The position numbers and the translations under genes were made by a program. From positions 698,438-762,437 of the forward strand of contig CAVYXF010000005.1 of assembly GCA_963772335.1 (NCBI GenBank): 64,000 bases of DNA, read 5' to 3'. Of the stretch, positions 33,782 to 43,579 are shown piece after piece; positions within the stretch are counted from its first letter, which is position 1, and each line of letters begins with the position of its first letter. The DNA is from CAVYXF01 sp963772335 (GTDB lineage: Bacteria > Pseudomonadota > Alphaproteobacteria > Rhizobiales > Rhodomicrobiaceae). Under the pieces are notes generated by a model. It did no database searches, was not told where the DNA came from, and was given only the letters and a program-made list of their open reading frames with translations.

Positions 33782-34211
33782 TTTCGCATCGAGTAACGAA
33801 TTTTCGTCAGCCGCGACATTGATACTCGTGTGACATGTCGGCCACAGCTGGCCCGGTGAGTAGAGCAACACCAATGAAGGGCTGCCGAATCGCCGACTTA
33901 GTTCGCTGGCATATCCACGCCTAAGCCAATGTCTCTACTCACGTTTCTCATTCCAACCGTTACTAGCAAATGCTGCTTCAGGCGCTAAGTAGATATAGAA
34001 AAAAAACAACTCACAGTTGTAGTAACGCTCATTAAACGTCCGAGATAGCAAATAATATGGTTAACATACGCGTTTTCCGCGGCTTCTTCGGGGCAAACCG
34101 ATGCAGTATACCTAACCAGTCGGAAATAATCGCCTAAATGGTCGCTTTGAGACCAATATTACTGTAATTTTTATTTCCTGTAACAGTAGTAGTGCGTAAG
34201 AGTAAAAGAGT
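33782..34211 (+). other. AT-rich leader of the pilus operon
   Basis: 430 bases without a gene, much richer in A+T than the DNA to the left; the change starts near 33790. Long A runs occur at about 34000. TACTGT (34160-34165) and ACAGTA (34183-34188) form a spaced inverted repeat some 25 bases before the first pilin start. The promoter of the chaperone-usher operon is expected here. Confidence 0.4.
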
Positions 34212-34808
34212 ATGTTACCATCTCTAATTGCTACTAAAGCGCACAGGCACTATTTTCACGCCGCCCTTTGCCTTTGCGCTCCCCGCGGCCAGAAGGCTTG
34301 GGCGGCTTTCTTTTCTATCTTTCTAACGCACTTTTTGGCAGCCCACAGCGATAACAGCTCTGTAAGAATTTTACTTGAAGGATCTATCGAGCCAACCTGC
34401 TCGATGTCCAGCTCCGCCTCAACACTTGAGCTAGGTGATATTAGTGGCGCTGGAAGTCTTTCCAACGGATTTCTAATCATATGTAATTCACCGTTCCTTT
34501 ATCGCTTGAGATCACGATACGGTGCACTTAAAAATACAATTGCAGACCGGGTTCCGCCGGGCTTTACAAATTCAATTCCATATATTGCAAATATCCAAAT
34601 ACCAACCACCGACTTTGTCATTAATGATACTTGCTCAAGTCTGGATATTTCTATCGACCCATCCCCTTGCCATTTTACCTCTTCAGGAAGCGCCATAGCG
34701 TTAGGTGCTCCCTCGTTGCTGACAATTTCATGGCAGAAAACAAATACTCAGCCAATAGGAGGTGACTATGTTGATCAGGTAACAATAAATATCGGTCTAA
34801 TATTCTAA
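34212..34808 (+). CDS. Spore coat U domain pilin (Csu-like major subunit)
   Basis: 198 aa with a hydrophobic export segment (KAWAAFFSIFLTHFLAAHS). The mature part has the SCPU pattern: GSIEPTCSMSSSASTLELGD, then FLIICNSPFLYRL, two further Cys pairs and a C-terminal donor-strand-like end GGDYVDQVTINIGLIF. SCPU proteins are subunits of archaic (sigma-class) chaperone-usher pili such as Csu of Acinetobacter, which mediate surface attachment. First gene of the operon; low GC compared with the flanks. Confidence 0.8.
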   Translation: MLPSLIATKAHRHYFHAALCLCAPRGQKAWAAFFSIFLTHFLAAHSDNSSVRILLEGSIEPTCSMSSSASTLELGDISGAGSLSNGFLIICNSPFLYRLRSRYGALKNTIADRVPPGFTNSIPYIANIQIPTTDFVINDTCSSLDISIDPSPCHFTSSGSAIALGAPSLLTISWQKTNTQPIGGDYVDQVTINIGLIF

Positions 34809-34828
34809 TTGCATAGAGGGAAAACCAA

Positions 34829-35080
34829 ATGCATCGCACGATACCCGAAAATAGCCAGCTCAACTGGGCACTTCTTGGGGTATTTGTTATAGCTGTATTG
34901 ATCGCGCTACCCATGAAGGTCCTTCCGCGAGATACCAATGATGTCTTTTATTTTGCCACTCCGAGCAACCAATGCAGCATAACGCCGACTTTTAGCTCTA
35001 GATTAGGCTACGTCGCATGTAAGTTTCAAACTACACTTAGGGATAGTACTCTAATAATTAAAGTTGCATCAATATGGTAG
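34829..35080 (+). CDS. Small exported/membrane protein in the pilus operon
   Basis: 83 aa, not recognised. One hydrophobic helix (LNWALLGVFVIAVLIALPM) follows a polar N-terminus. The short C-terminal part carries two Cys (NQCSITPTFSSRLGYVACKF), a pattern reminiscent of a shortened pilin, and may form one disulfide. It has GAGGG before ATG 34829 and is spaced 20 bases from the pilin gene and 29 from the next, so it is a genuine operon member. Function unknown. Confidence 0.55.
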   Translation: MHRTIPENSQLNWALLGVFVIAVLIALPMKVLPRDTNDVFYFATPSNQCSITPTFSSRLGYVACKFQTTLRDSTLIIKVASIW

Positions 35081-35109
35081 CGTAGAACTTTACGAAACGG
35101 GAGTGAAAG

Positions 35110-35661
35110 ATGACACGAATTGTAGGCGTTTTGACTTTCTTATCAGTGTCTTTACTTACAGGCGTATGTTCGGCCGAGGCACGCATGGATGAGCATATTC
35201 TTCGCGGTAAAATCCCGCAGCTATGTATAATGCCATCAGCTCAACCCCATGTTGTGGATATCGTTCAAGCCAACGCCATTAGTGCTACCGATGGTACTGT
35301 TGACAGTACTACGCTTTTCGACATGCTTTACTCAAATGCCATGTGCAATTACAAAGCGATTATTGGGTTAAAAAGCAAGAACGGAGGAATTACCAAAAAC
35401 AATCTACTGGCTACAGCACTGCCAAGTCCAGCGACCGGTTTTATCAATAGAATTGATTACAAAGCCATCGCAAGCTGGGGTGACTTCAACGTAGAGCTTA
35501 CGACTAGCGGTCTACCGGGGGCTACGAAAGTCGTCGAGGATAGCGATACCGCACGTATGGGGGATGTAACCCTCAAGGCAGACACAGAGGATGGGACGGT
35601 TCCGGTCGAGGCAGGAGACTACGAAGACACGCTATACATTTCTCTTGGGGCGGGGTTCTAG
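35110..35661 (+). CDS. Secreted minor pilin-like protein
   Basis: 183 aa with signal peptide (VGVLTFLSVSLLTGVCSAEA). The mature protein starts with a Cys-containing strand (PQLCIMPSAQPHVVDI), has a second Cys (SNAMCNYKAIIGL) and ends with a strand ending YEDTLYISLGAGF, like pilus subunits whose last strand fits the chaperone groove. No clear SCPU match, but it sits where CsuA/CsuB-type minor subunits lie, between the major pilin and the chaperone. Confidence 0.6.
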   Translation: MTRIVGVLTFLSVSLLTGVCSAEARMDEHILRGKIPQLCIMPSAQPHVVDIVQANAISATDGTVDSTTLFDMLYSNAMCNYKAIIGLKSKNGGITKNNLLATALPSPATGFINRIDYKAIASWGDFNVELTTSGLPGATKVVEDSDTARMGDVTLKADTEDGTVPVEAGDYEDTLYISLGAGF

Positions 35662-35675
35662 GGCGCCGAGGTATT

Positions 35676-35700
35676 CGTGGCAGGCTTCGGGTCTGCCACG
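35676..35700 (+). terminator. Intra-operon hairpin between pilin and chaperone genes
   Basis: CGTGGCAG (35676-35683), nine-base loop, CTGCCACG (35693-35700), perfect arms, no T-run. It may attenuate transcription or protect the upstream pilin mRNA, so that subunits are made in excess of the assembly proteins. Confidence 0.5.
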
Positions 35701-35738
35701 GTTCATACATGTGATAATCCAAAGTGAGTATAATCATC

Positions 35739-36476
35739 ATGAAGAAATCGTCTATTAGAGCAGCTCTTGCCGTGCTCTGTTTATGTCAAACTACTTCGGT
35801 GAGCGCTATGTCCGTAAATCCAGTCGTGATTGACATGATGGCTATATCAGGCACAGATGGAACTCGTCAGATTACTGTTTTAAATGACAGCGATAGATCC
35901 TTGCCGGTTGAAATAATTGTCTCCCGCATCGAGTTAGATGAAGGTGGCGAGGCAAGTCTTAAGCCGGCAGGTGATGAATTTCTGATTTTTCCGCCCCAGG
36001 CTATATTACCTGCTGGCGCAACTCAATCGTTTAGAATTGCATGGGTTGGCGAGAATAATGTGAAGCAATCTTCTAACTATGTCTTTTCGGTCAATCAAGT
36101 TCCGGTTAAGATGCCCGCTGGTAAATCGGGAGTGCAAGTCGTTTTTAATTTCGCAACGGTCGTGAATGTCGCTCCCAGAGTTGGCCAGGCAAATATTAAT
36201 CTGATCAAATCCGGCGTTGAGAAAGATAAATCTGGTAAGTTACGTCCGGTCTTAGTCGTCAATAATAAAGGAAATATCTACGCTAAACTTACGGATGCTA
36301 CAATCCGAATATCAAGTGGGAGTTGGTCTGAAACACTTGCCCCACAACAATTGCGGCAAGCAATTGGCGTCGGTCTAGTGCAGCCAGGTAAGTCACGCAA
36401 ATTCGTGCTACCTGTAGATTTGCCAACCAATATAACCAATATTAGCGCGAGTGTTGATTACAAAAGCGGTAATTAG
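35739..36476 (+). CDS. Periplasmic pilus chaperone (PapD/CsuC-like)
   Basis: 245 aa with signal peptide (ALAVLCLCQTTSVSAM). Two immunoglobulin-like domains: MSVNPVVIDM on the first strand, GTRQITVLNDSDRSLPVEI, FPPQAILPAGATQSFRIAWV (chaperone signature) and a second domain with LVVNNKGNIYAKLTD. It caps pilin subunits by donor-strand complementation and delivers them to the usher. ATG 35739 preferred; an in-frame GTG 15 bases upstream is possible. Confidence 0.9.
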   Translation: MKKSSIRAALAVLCLCQTTSVSAMSVNPVVIDMMAISGTDGTRQITVLNDSDRSLPVEIIVSRIELDEGGEASLKPAGDEFLIFPPQAILPAGATQSFRIAWVGENNVKQSSNYVFSVNQVPVKMPAGKSGVQVVFNFATVVNVAPRVGQANINLIKSGVEKDKSGKLRPVLVVNNKGNIYAKLTDATIRISSGSWSETLAPQQLRQAIGVGLVQPGKSRKFVLPVDLPTNITNISASVDYKSGN

Positions 36477-36545
36477 CGCCTAGAAGTGTGCGCCCGTACG
36501 CCTACGGCTTTCGCGCACCCGTCAGCCCTAAGGTCGGACTTTAGT

Positions 36546-36567
36546 CGTCAGGTTTGTTAGTCTGACG
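36546..36567 (+). repeat. Hairpin overlapping the usher ribosome-binding region
   Basis: CGTCAG (36546-36551) pairs with CTGACG (36562-36567), directly abutting the GGAG that serves the usher start at 36574/36580. It could limit translation of the usher. An outer pair GTGCGC...GCGCAC lies just upstream (about 36487-36518). Confidence 0.4.
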
Positions 36568-36573
36568 GAGACG

Positions 36574-39448
36574 GTGCGTATGCGTTGGCTGAAAATAATA
36601 ATGCCGGACGCAGCGAGAGCGGCGGTCTCTGGAATAGGTTTGGTCGCGATTGCGGCGCTCTCCTCGAGTTCTTCAACAGCAATGGCGGCCGATCAGTCCG
36701 CGATACTACCAACTACAACCATAACAGTGAAAGAGACGAAATCCGATAAGCTTATTTTGTTAAATGCGAAAGAAGCAACAGTGCCCACCCAAGATAAAAC
36801 AAATAATGCGATCACAAAGATAGAGACAGTGTTCGGAATACCTTACACACAATCTCAGACTAGACCTCCGTCATCCGCGAGCAGAAGCAGCGAAGCTGGT
36901 ACCGCGCCGAGCACCGCTCCGAACGCGTCGGACAGGCAGTCCTTCTCGCACCTACCTCCTCACGAAGAGGTTGCACCAGGCGAGATTGAGTGGTCGACAG
37001 GAAGTGCGGCAACAGCGAAGCGTTATAATGAAAACATCGACCTTGCTGTCCCGCTGCGAGATGGTCGCTTCTTTCTTGGAGACGTAACTGCGCATATCTA
37101 CCCGAAAGGTGAGGTGGGCGTACGAAAGGAGCGTTTAATACAACTTCTTGAACCACTTCTTCGCCTTGATATCCTTGAAAAGATTAAGAACTTGCCGGAG
37201 AAGGATGGATTTTTGTCACTCGACGCTCTCAGAAAAGAGGGCTTCGGCCTCCAATATGCACTCTGCGAAGGTGGAAATGCTGGTTGCTCCCACAATAGAG
37301 CAACGGGCTACCTCGCATCTTAGTGTTAGTCGAGCACGCACGTTAATTCGCAGCGACAACGCAATCGCGCCAGCTGACCTCGCCGGATACATAAACCTCC
37401 GCGGAGGAGTTAGCTACAAGAGCCAACCCCTTCTTAGAAAAGATGACGAGCAGACGAATTTCCAAATGGCGGCAGACGGTGCGCTGCGCTGGTCTGACTT
37501 CGTCTTAGAGAATGGGGCGAAAATGGGCGAAAATGGGATCACGAGGAGCGCCTCGCGCTTGGTTTATGATCTACCCAGCGACGCACTCCGTTTGCAGGCA
37601 GGAGACGTTATACCGTCAAGAACCGAACTGCAGGCCGCACCTACCCTATTAGGTTTTTCAATCGAAAAATCTTATCAAAAGTTGCAACCGGGCACTAGTA
37701 TTCGCCCAACTGGGCGCCGGTCATTCCGAATTGAACGACCATCAACTGTTGATGTCGTCGTAAATGGGAATGTTATAAAGCGTCTCGATTTACGACCAGG
37801 CGAGTATGAACTCAGTGATCTGCCGCTAACCGTTGGAGCGAACAATATCTCGTTAGCTATTACTGATGATGTAGGAAACAAGCAAACGCTTGATTTTAGT
37901 GTTTTTTCAGGCCGGTCGCTTTTAGCGCCAGGTATATCTGAATGGGCGCTAAGTAGCGGTGTCGCGTCCGATTACGATGCCGAGAGTTCGCCAAATCTTC
38001 GAAATTTTTATAGCGATCGTAATTACGATTTTTCAAACCCATTTATTGTTGGCCTCTATCAAAGCGGTATTGAAAAGGATCTTACTGGAAGCGTCCACTT
38101 TGAAGCTAACCCCACCACATTGATGGGAGGTGCTGGCGCTGCCTTCCAAACTAGCTTTGGGTTTTGGGCCGTGGATGCAGCTGTCAGCCAATCGGCCGAT
38201 GAAAGCCGTGGTTTCGCTTTGGGTGTCGGCTATGAGCTGATGAACGTGTTCGATGCTGACGGGATCGCACGAAGCTTCCGCGTAGCCGCTGATTATCGGA
38301 GTAGCTTGTTCTCTCCGGCTAGCTCGCAAGACGTGACAAATACTGCTGCATTAACTACTTCGGGGTATTACGTGCAGCAACTGCCGCTGAAAACTACCGC
38401 AGCTATTTCCGGCACATATACTCTTGGGCGGGATGACTATGATGACCGATTTGGGATCGACTTATCTTTAATGCGCAGCTTTGGCTCGACCGTTAGCGGC
38501 GGAATTGGCGTCGGCTACTTGGGAGCTTTTGGCCATACCGATGCCGACGAACCGAAAGATGCCTTTACCGCTGAGATTCGCTTTAACTATCGTATAAATA
38601 ACAATGCCAAACTCGATGCCGGACAAGACTTCGCCGGCCGCTCCCATGTCGGCTACCGCTATCAAGAGGGCAGCGGCGTCGGCAGCTGGAACACCCAGCT
38701 TGATCTGGACCATACCGGCGCTCTCGGCCAGGGTGACGGCAAGGATTACGGCGTAAACGGCGCATTTGGCTATATCGGCAACCGGGCAGAGCTGTCCGTC
38801 TCGCATCACACCGGCCTCGCCGGCCTCGACACAGACGAGCTCGATCAGCGCACGGCGCTGACAGCGGGCACCGCGCTCGCTTTCGCCGACGGCAGCTTTG
38901 CCATTGGCCGCCCGGTCTCCAACGGCTTTGCCATCGTCGCGCCTTACGATAACCTGCCCGACAGCGATGTCGTGATCGGCGCATCGCAGGAGGCGAACCG
39001 CGGCTCGTCCGGCATATTTGGCCCGGCGCTCGTGTCCGAGATGTCGGCCTACGCACCGGCGCGGGTGGATTACAGCGTCGATAATCTACCGGTCGGCTAT
39101 GATCTCGGCGCCGGCACCTTCGACCTGTTGCCGGCCTATAAGAGCGGCTACCGGCTGACCATCGGCTCCGACTACACCGTTACCGCCTTTGGCACGGTCT
39201 TGGATGACAAGGGCGAGCCGATCGCGCTGCTCACCGGCACCGCGCAGGAAGAGGGTCGCACCGACGGCCCGAAGGTCGAAATTTTCACCAATCGCACCGG
39301 ACGCTTCGGCGCCCAGGGGCTGCGGCCGGGCCGATGGACCTTGGAGATGGCAACCGAGCCTAAGACCCGCTTCGTAATTGATATCCCCAAAGATGCCGTC
39401 GGCCTGGTCAAGCTCGACACGCTGCGCCCGGCGGAGCGCACTCAATGA
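36574..39448 (+). pseudogene. Outer-membrane usher (FimD/CsuD-like), single-base frameshift
   Basis: About 955 codons in two frames. The first part has a signal peptide, a long low-complexity stretch and the usher N-terminus (LAVPLRDGRFFLGDV). At 37258-37261 the frame breaks: removing one C (37259) restores QYDSAKVEMLVAPTIEQR and continuous usher sequence. The second part has INLRGGVSYKSQ, the plug and barrel strands (GFSIEKSYQKLQPG, IERPSTVDVVVNG, FSVFSGRSLLAPG) and the C-terminal domains (GFAIVAPYDNLPDSDVVIG, GRFGAQGLRPGRWTLEM). It secretes and assembles pilin across the outer membrane. Base composition jumps from AT-rich to GC-rich near 38600. Either a real null allele, phase variation or a sequencing error. 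Confidence 0.88.
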
Positions 39449-40359
39449 TCGGCGTAGTCCCCAGGTCCATCATCTTCGCCTGTGCGGCATTGATCGCCAC
39501 CGGCACATCGTCGCGTCAGCTTTGGGCCAGCGCATGCCAGGGACGCATCGGGCCGGAAACCAGCATCAGCGGCAAGACCGCCTATGACCCCTTCAGCCCA
39601 ACCGATCTGGTCGACGACTACCGTATCTCGATCAGCAACACCGGTGCGGAGCCCTGCGGCTTTGCGCTGCTATTCCGCGGCCGGACGGCGCGTCCCTCGC
39701 TCGGCAACACCCTCGCCTATGAGATTACCAGCGCAAACCTTTCACTGGTAACGAGCGCCGCCGCGAGCCTCGCGCCGCTCGCCCGCCTGAGCACGCCGCT
39801 CCCGCCATCCGCAACCGGAACACTCGAGTTTCAGCTCGTTATCCCCCGTGGACAATTCGCCCCGCCCGACATTTACCCCGACACCATTGACCTCGAGCTT
39901 TACGCACTCGACGCAAGCGGCCGGGCAAGCGGCGCCGCTCTACAGGTCGCCACATTGGCGATTAGCTATACCGCTCAGCGCATCCTAGCCGTCAACATCG
40001 CCGGCGCCGAGCAGACGACGCTGAGCTTCGGCACGCTGGCAGAAGGGCAGGAGCGGAGTGTGACGATCCAGGCCCGCAGCAATCTGAGCTATCGGCTCGA
40101 TGTCGCCTCCGACAATCGGGGCGCTCTCGTCTTGACGCCGAAATTGCCGGGCCGCGACTGGTCCGTGCCCTACAGTGTAACGCTAGCCGGGCAGCGCCTC
40201 GACCTTGCGGCCGCATCGAGCCTGCGCGGCCTGCCGCCGACCCGCCCCGAAGGCGATGCCAGTTTTCCCCTGACCGTCACCATCGGCGCGGTCGGCGAAA
40301 AGCGCGCCGGCCATTACCAGGATGTGATCACCATCGAGATCCAGCCGGCAGCGCTATAG
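39445..40359 (+). CDS. SCPU-domain pilus tip subunit (CsuE-like)
   Basis: 304 aa, starting within the usher stop (ATGA overlap), the usual place for the tip adhesin of archaic pili. A signal segment (IIFACAALIATGTSSRQLWA) is followed by two beta-rich halves. The second begins ILAVNIAGAEQTTLSFGTLA and ends GHYQDVITIEIQPAAL, the SCPU donor-strand form. Only two Cys are evident in the first half. GC-rich like the genome core, unlike the pilin genes upstream. Confidence 0.75.
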   Translation: MIGVVPRSIIFACAALIATGTSSRQLWASACQGRIGPETSISGKTAYDPFSPTDLVDDYRISISNTGAEPCGFALLFRGRTARPSLGNTLAYEITSANLSLVTSAAASLAPLARLSTPLPPSATGTLEFQLVIPRGQFAPPDIYPDTIDLELYALDASGRASGAALQVATLAISYTAQRILAVNIAGAEQTTLSFGTLAEGQERSVTIQARSNLSYRLDVASDNRGALVLTPKLPGRDWSVPYSVTLAGQRLDLAAASSLRGLPPTRPEGDASFPLTVTIGAVGEKRAGHYQDVITIEIQPAAL

Positions 40360-40388
40360 CGCGTGGCGCTCGCAGGCTTTCCCTCGCC

Positions 40389-41387
40389 TCATTCGCTCGA
40401 GCGATCCCTCCGCAGGCGGTCGAACAGCACGGCGATGATGATAAAGCTGCCGACAAATGTTCCCTGCCAAAAGGTGCTGATGCCGAGCAGGATGAGGCTA
40501 TTGCGGATCACTTCGATGAGCGCCGCGCCAACCACCGCGCCGAACGCGGTGCCGGCGCCACCCGCCAGATTGGCGCCGCCAATGACCGCAGCCGCAATGA
40601 CGTTCAGCTCCATACCCTGACCGAGATTGCTGGTGACGCCGCCAAGCCAGCCGATCTCGAGCACGCCTGTAATGCCGGCCGTGAGCGCGGCGAACATATA
40701 GACCAAGATTTTCACCCGTTTGACCGGGACGCCGGTCAGAATCGCCGCATGCTCGTTGCCGCCGACCGCGAACAGGTGCCGGCCCCATTGCGACCAGCGG
40801 AACGCCAGTCCCGTCAGCGCCGCCAGAAAGACCAGCACATAGACCGGGTGCGGAATGCCGAACGTCGATCCCCCGCCCAGAAACAAGAGCAGATCGTGGT
40901 CGGGGCCGAATTGGTAGACCATCTTATTGTTGGAGAGCACCATGGCGAGGCTGCGCGCCACCGACAGCATGCCAAGCGTGACCACGAAGGGCGGCATGCC
41001 GATGATCGCGATCATGACACCATTGAACAGCCCAACCGCGAGCGAGGCACCGATCGCGAGAAACAGCGCGACCCAGATCGAGTAGCCTGCGGACATCGTC
41101 ATGCCCGTGATCATCGCCGAAAGCACAAGCACTGCTCCGACCGATAGGTCGATGCCGCCGGTTATAATCACCGCCGTCATCCCCAGCGCAATGATGCCGA
41201 CAAAGGCGAAATTGCGGGTGACGTTGAAGATATTCCTTTCGGTCGCGAAGCTGTCCGTCAACAAACTGAGGGCGAGACAAGCGGCGACCGCCGCCATGAA
41301 CACCCAGAATGTCTGGCGGCTCAGCATCCAGCTGAGCACGCTCGAATGCACCCGCCTGTTGATCGTTTCCTCAAGAGTTATCGCCAT
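40389..41387 (-). CDS. Sugar ABC transporter permease (RbsC/FrcC-type)
   Basis: 332-aa inner-membrane protein with eight to ten helices. Family motifs: ALGMTAVIITGGIDLSVGAV after the first helices, GLFNGVMIAIIGMPPFVVTL, and near the C-terminus VIAAAVIGGANLAGGAGTAFGA. It forms the channel of a monosaccharide importer with the adjacent ATPase and the divergent binding protein. 32 bases after the ATPase gene. Confidence 0.93.
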   Translation of the reverse strand: MAITLEETINRRVHSSVLSWMLSRQTFWVFMAAVAACLALSLLTDSFATERNIFNVTRNFAFVGIIALGMTAVIITGGIDLSVGAVLVLSAMITGMTMSAGYSIWVALFLAIGASLAVGLFNGVMIAIIGMPPFVVTLGMLSVARSLAMVLSNNKMVYQFGPDHDLLLFLGGGSTFGIPHPVYVLVFLAALTGLAFRWSQWGRHLFAVGGNEHAAILTGVPVKRVKILVYMFAALTAGITGVLEIGWLGGVTSNLGQGMELNVIAAAVIGGANLAGGAGTAFGAVVGAALIEVIRNSLILLGISTFWQGTFVGSFIIIAVLFDRLRRDRSSE

Positions 41388-41419
41388 TCGGCTCGCCCTT
41401 TATGCTTTGCGGGTGAAGT

Positions 41420-42160
41420 TTAAGCGGACGGGATCGCGCCGGTGATAAGGCCGATCACCTCTTCCTGGGAACTCTGCGCCGTCGGCTTGTCGGCAACCTT
41501 TGATCCGCGCCGCAGCACCACGACCCGGTCGGCGACCGCAAACACGTCCGGCATGCGGTGACTGATGAGCACGATCGCGATGCCATGATCGCGAAGCCGG
41601 CGAATGAGGTTGAGCACCTCCTCAACCTGACGCACGCTGATGGCCGCCGTCGGCTCGTCCATCAGCACGATCTTGGCCTCCGACAGCCGCGTGCGGGCGA
41701 TGGCCACGGCTTGGCGCTGGCCGCCGGACATGCGCCGCACCACATCGCGCGGGCGGGTTTCGGACTTCAGCTCGGCGAATAGCTGGCCGGAGCGCTGATA
41801 CATCGTGCCGTAGTCGAGCACGCGAAACGGGCCGATGCGCTTCATCAGCTCCCGTCCAAGATAGACATTCGCGGCGGCGGTGAGATTGTCGCAAAGCGCC
41901 AGCTCCTGATAGACGATCTCAATGCCGTGCGCCCGGGCATCGGCCGGTCCGTGCAAAACGATCTGCTGACCGGCGATGCGGATCGTGCCTTTGCTTGGCG
42001 GGTAGTTTCCGGCGACGATCTTGACCAAGGTAGACTTGCCCGCCCCATTGTCGCCCATGAGCCCGACGACTTCGCCGGGCTCGATCGTGAGAGAGACATC
42101 GTTCAACGCCTGAATGGCGCCGAAGCTCTTTGAAATTCCGTGCAATTCCAGCACAGCCAT
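41420..42160 (-). CDS. Sugar ABC transporter ATP-binding protein (single domain, FrcA-like)
   Basis: 246 aa with one nucleotide-binding domain: Walker A LMGDNGAGKSTLVK, signature MSGGQRQAVAIAR, Walker B IVLMDEPTAAIS and switch His in LISHRMPDVFAVAD. Most sugar importers of this class use a fused double ATPase of about 500 residues (RbsA/XylG); a single 250-residue domain is the form of rhizobial FrcA, so two copies should dimerise. The substrate (fructose, ribose, mannose or other) is not readable. Confidence 0.93.
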   Translation of the reverse strand: MAVLELHGISKSFGAIQALNDVSLTIEPGEVVGLMGDNGAGKSTLVKIVAGNYPPSKGTIRIAGQQIVLHGPADARAHGIEIVYQELALCDNLTAAANVYLGRELMKRIGPFRVLDYGTMYQRSGQLFAELKSETRPRDVVRRMSGGQRQAVAIARTRLSEAKIVLMDEPTAAISVRQVEEVLNLIRRLRDHGIAIVLISHRMPDVFAVADRVVVLRRGSKVADKPTAQSSQEEVIGLITGAIPSA

Positions 42161-42350
42161 TGCCCTGTGCTCTCCTCCCTTTACGGCTTCTATCTATTCG
42201 TATTACTTTTTCCTACCGCAGCCTATTAGCAGGTGGCTCCACTCGTCAATGCAGTGCGTATCGTAAGCGATTTTCGGGGCAGGGGCATATCTGTGACCGG
42301 CGCGCGGAAACCAGAACAGACGAAAACAGCAACCGAGTAGGGAGGAATGC

Positions 42351-43346
42351 ATGAAGAGAACAGCCGCAGCGATATTTGCCGCCGCGACATTCGTCGCTCT
42401 GTCCGGCATGGGTGCTATTGCGCAGGACAAGCAGACGCTCGCGATCGTGGTCAAAGGCCTCGACAATCCATTTTTCGAGCAGATCAATCTCGGCTGCCAG
42501 AAATGGCAGAAGGAGAACGCAAGTTCCAAATATCAGTGTCTCTATACCGGCCCCGCATCGAGCGCCGATGAAGCCGGAGAGGTGCAGATCGTCGACGACC
42601 TGTTGACGAAGGGGGTTGCCGCCATTGCCATTTCGCCCTCGAACGCGCCGGCGATGGCCAACCTCATCAAGAAGCGCGCACCGAAGATCCCGGTGATGAC
42701 CATTGACGCCGATTTCCTGAAAGAGGATTCGGCTCTGCGTAAGACCTATCTCGGCACCGACAATTACGAGATGGGCGTCAAAATGGCCCAGTATGCGATG
42801 AAGCTGAAGCCCAAGGGCGGAACGGTCTGCCTGCAGCTCGGCAACGCCTCTGCCGATAATATCAACCGCCGTGCCGCCGGATTCCGCGACACCATCGCCG
42901 GCAAGAAGGGAACGGACAAGCTTACCGGACAGAACGGTTGGAAAGAAATCGCGGGCTGCCCGGTCTTCACCAATGATCAGGCGGATCTGGCCAATCAGCA
43001 GATGGCCGACACCTTCACCGCCAATCCCAAGCTTGACGCCTTCATCCTGCTCGGCGGCTGGGCCCAGTTCGCGCCCCAGGCTTACGCGCAGGTGACTGAT
43101 CAGGTCATGAACAGGCTCAAATCCAAGGACCTCATCATCATCGCCGGCGACACGCTGCCGCCGCAGATGCAGGCGCTGAAGGAAGGCCGCAGCCACGCCC
43201 AGATCGGCCAGCGCCCGTTTGAGATGGGCTACAAGGCACCGAGCGTGATGATCGACATGATCGAGGGCAAGAAGGTCGCGGACCCGCTCTATACCGGCCT
43301 CGATGAATGCACACAGGAAAACGCTGACAGCTGCGTCGCCAAGTAG
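42351..43346 (+). CDS. Periplasmic sugar-binding protein (RbsB/FrcB-type)
   Basis: 331 aa with signal peptide (AAAIFAAATFVALSGMGAIA). Periplasmic-binding type I fold: LAIVVKGLDNPFFEQINLGC, ISPSNAPAMANLIKKR, TIDADFLKEDSALRKTYLGT and ITGDT-like segment IIAGDTLPP. Divergent from the ATPase-permease pair and separated from it by 190 bases, so both probably share a control region. ATG 42351 follows GGGAGGAATGC. The gene ends at a strong terminator. Confidence 0.93.
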   Translation: MKRTAAAIFAAATFVALSGMGAIAQDKQTLAIVVKGLDNPFFEQINLGCQKWQKENASSKYQCLYTGPASSADEAGEVQIVDDLLTKGVAAIAISPSNAPAMANLIKKRAPKIPVMTIDADFLKEDSALRKTYLGTDNYEMGVKMAQYAMKLKPKGGTVCLQLGNASADNINRRAAGFRDTIAGKKGTDKLTGQNGWKEIAGCPVFTNDQADLANQQMADTFTANPKLDAFILLGGWAQFAPQAYAQVTDQVMNRLKSKDLIIIAGDTLPPQMQALKEGRSHAQIGQRPFEMGYKAPSVMIDMIEGKKVADPLYTGLDECTQENADSCVAK

Positions 43347-43370
43347 CTGCGAGCGAAACTGCACTTTCAG

Positions 43371-43400
43371 GAGCGGGCACCGGCAATGCCCGCTCTTTTT
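43371..43400 (+). terminator. Rho-independent terminator after the sugar-binding gene
   Basis: GAGCGGGCA (43371-43379), loop CCGGCAA, TGCCCGCTC (43387-43395), then TTTTT. Perfect 9-bp stem 24 bases after the stop codon. Confidence 0.9.
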
Positions 43401-43579
43401 GTGGCCGCTCCTCCTAGCGCCGAACAACTTTAGACTGTGCCGTCCACAATTCCACAACGCTGTGGAAGGCGGCGCACAAGCCAGCAGCGGGGCTGGAGAT
43501 TCTGACATAGAGTATGGCGCAAAACCGATGGCGGTGGGATGCGCCTGCTTGCGGCAAGACAGCTATGTCGAGGAAGCCG

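Noticed and set aside
42246..43508. 420-codon leftward frame opposite the sugar-binding gene
   Set aside because: Antisense artefact crossing the terminator at 43371-43400.
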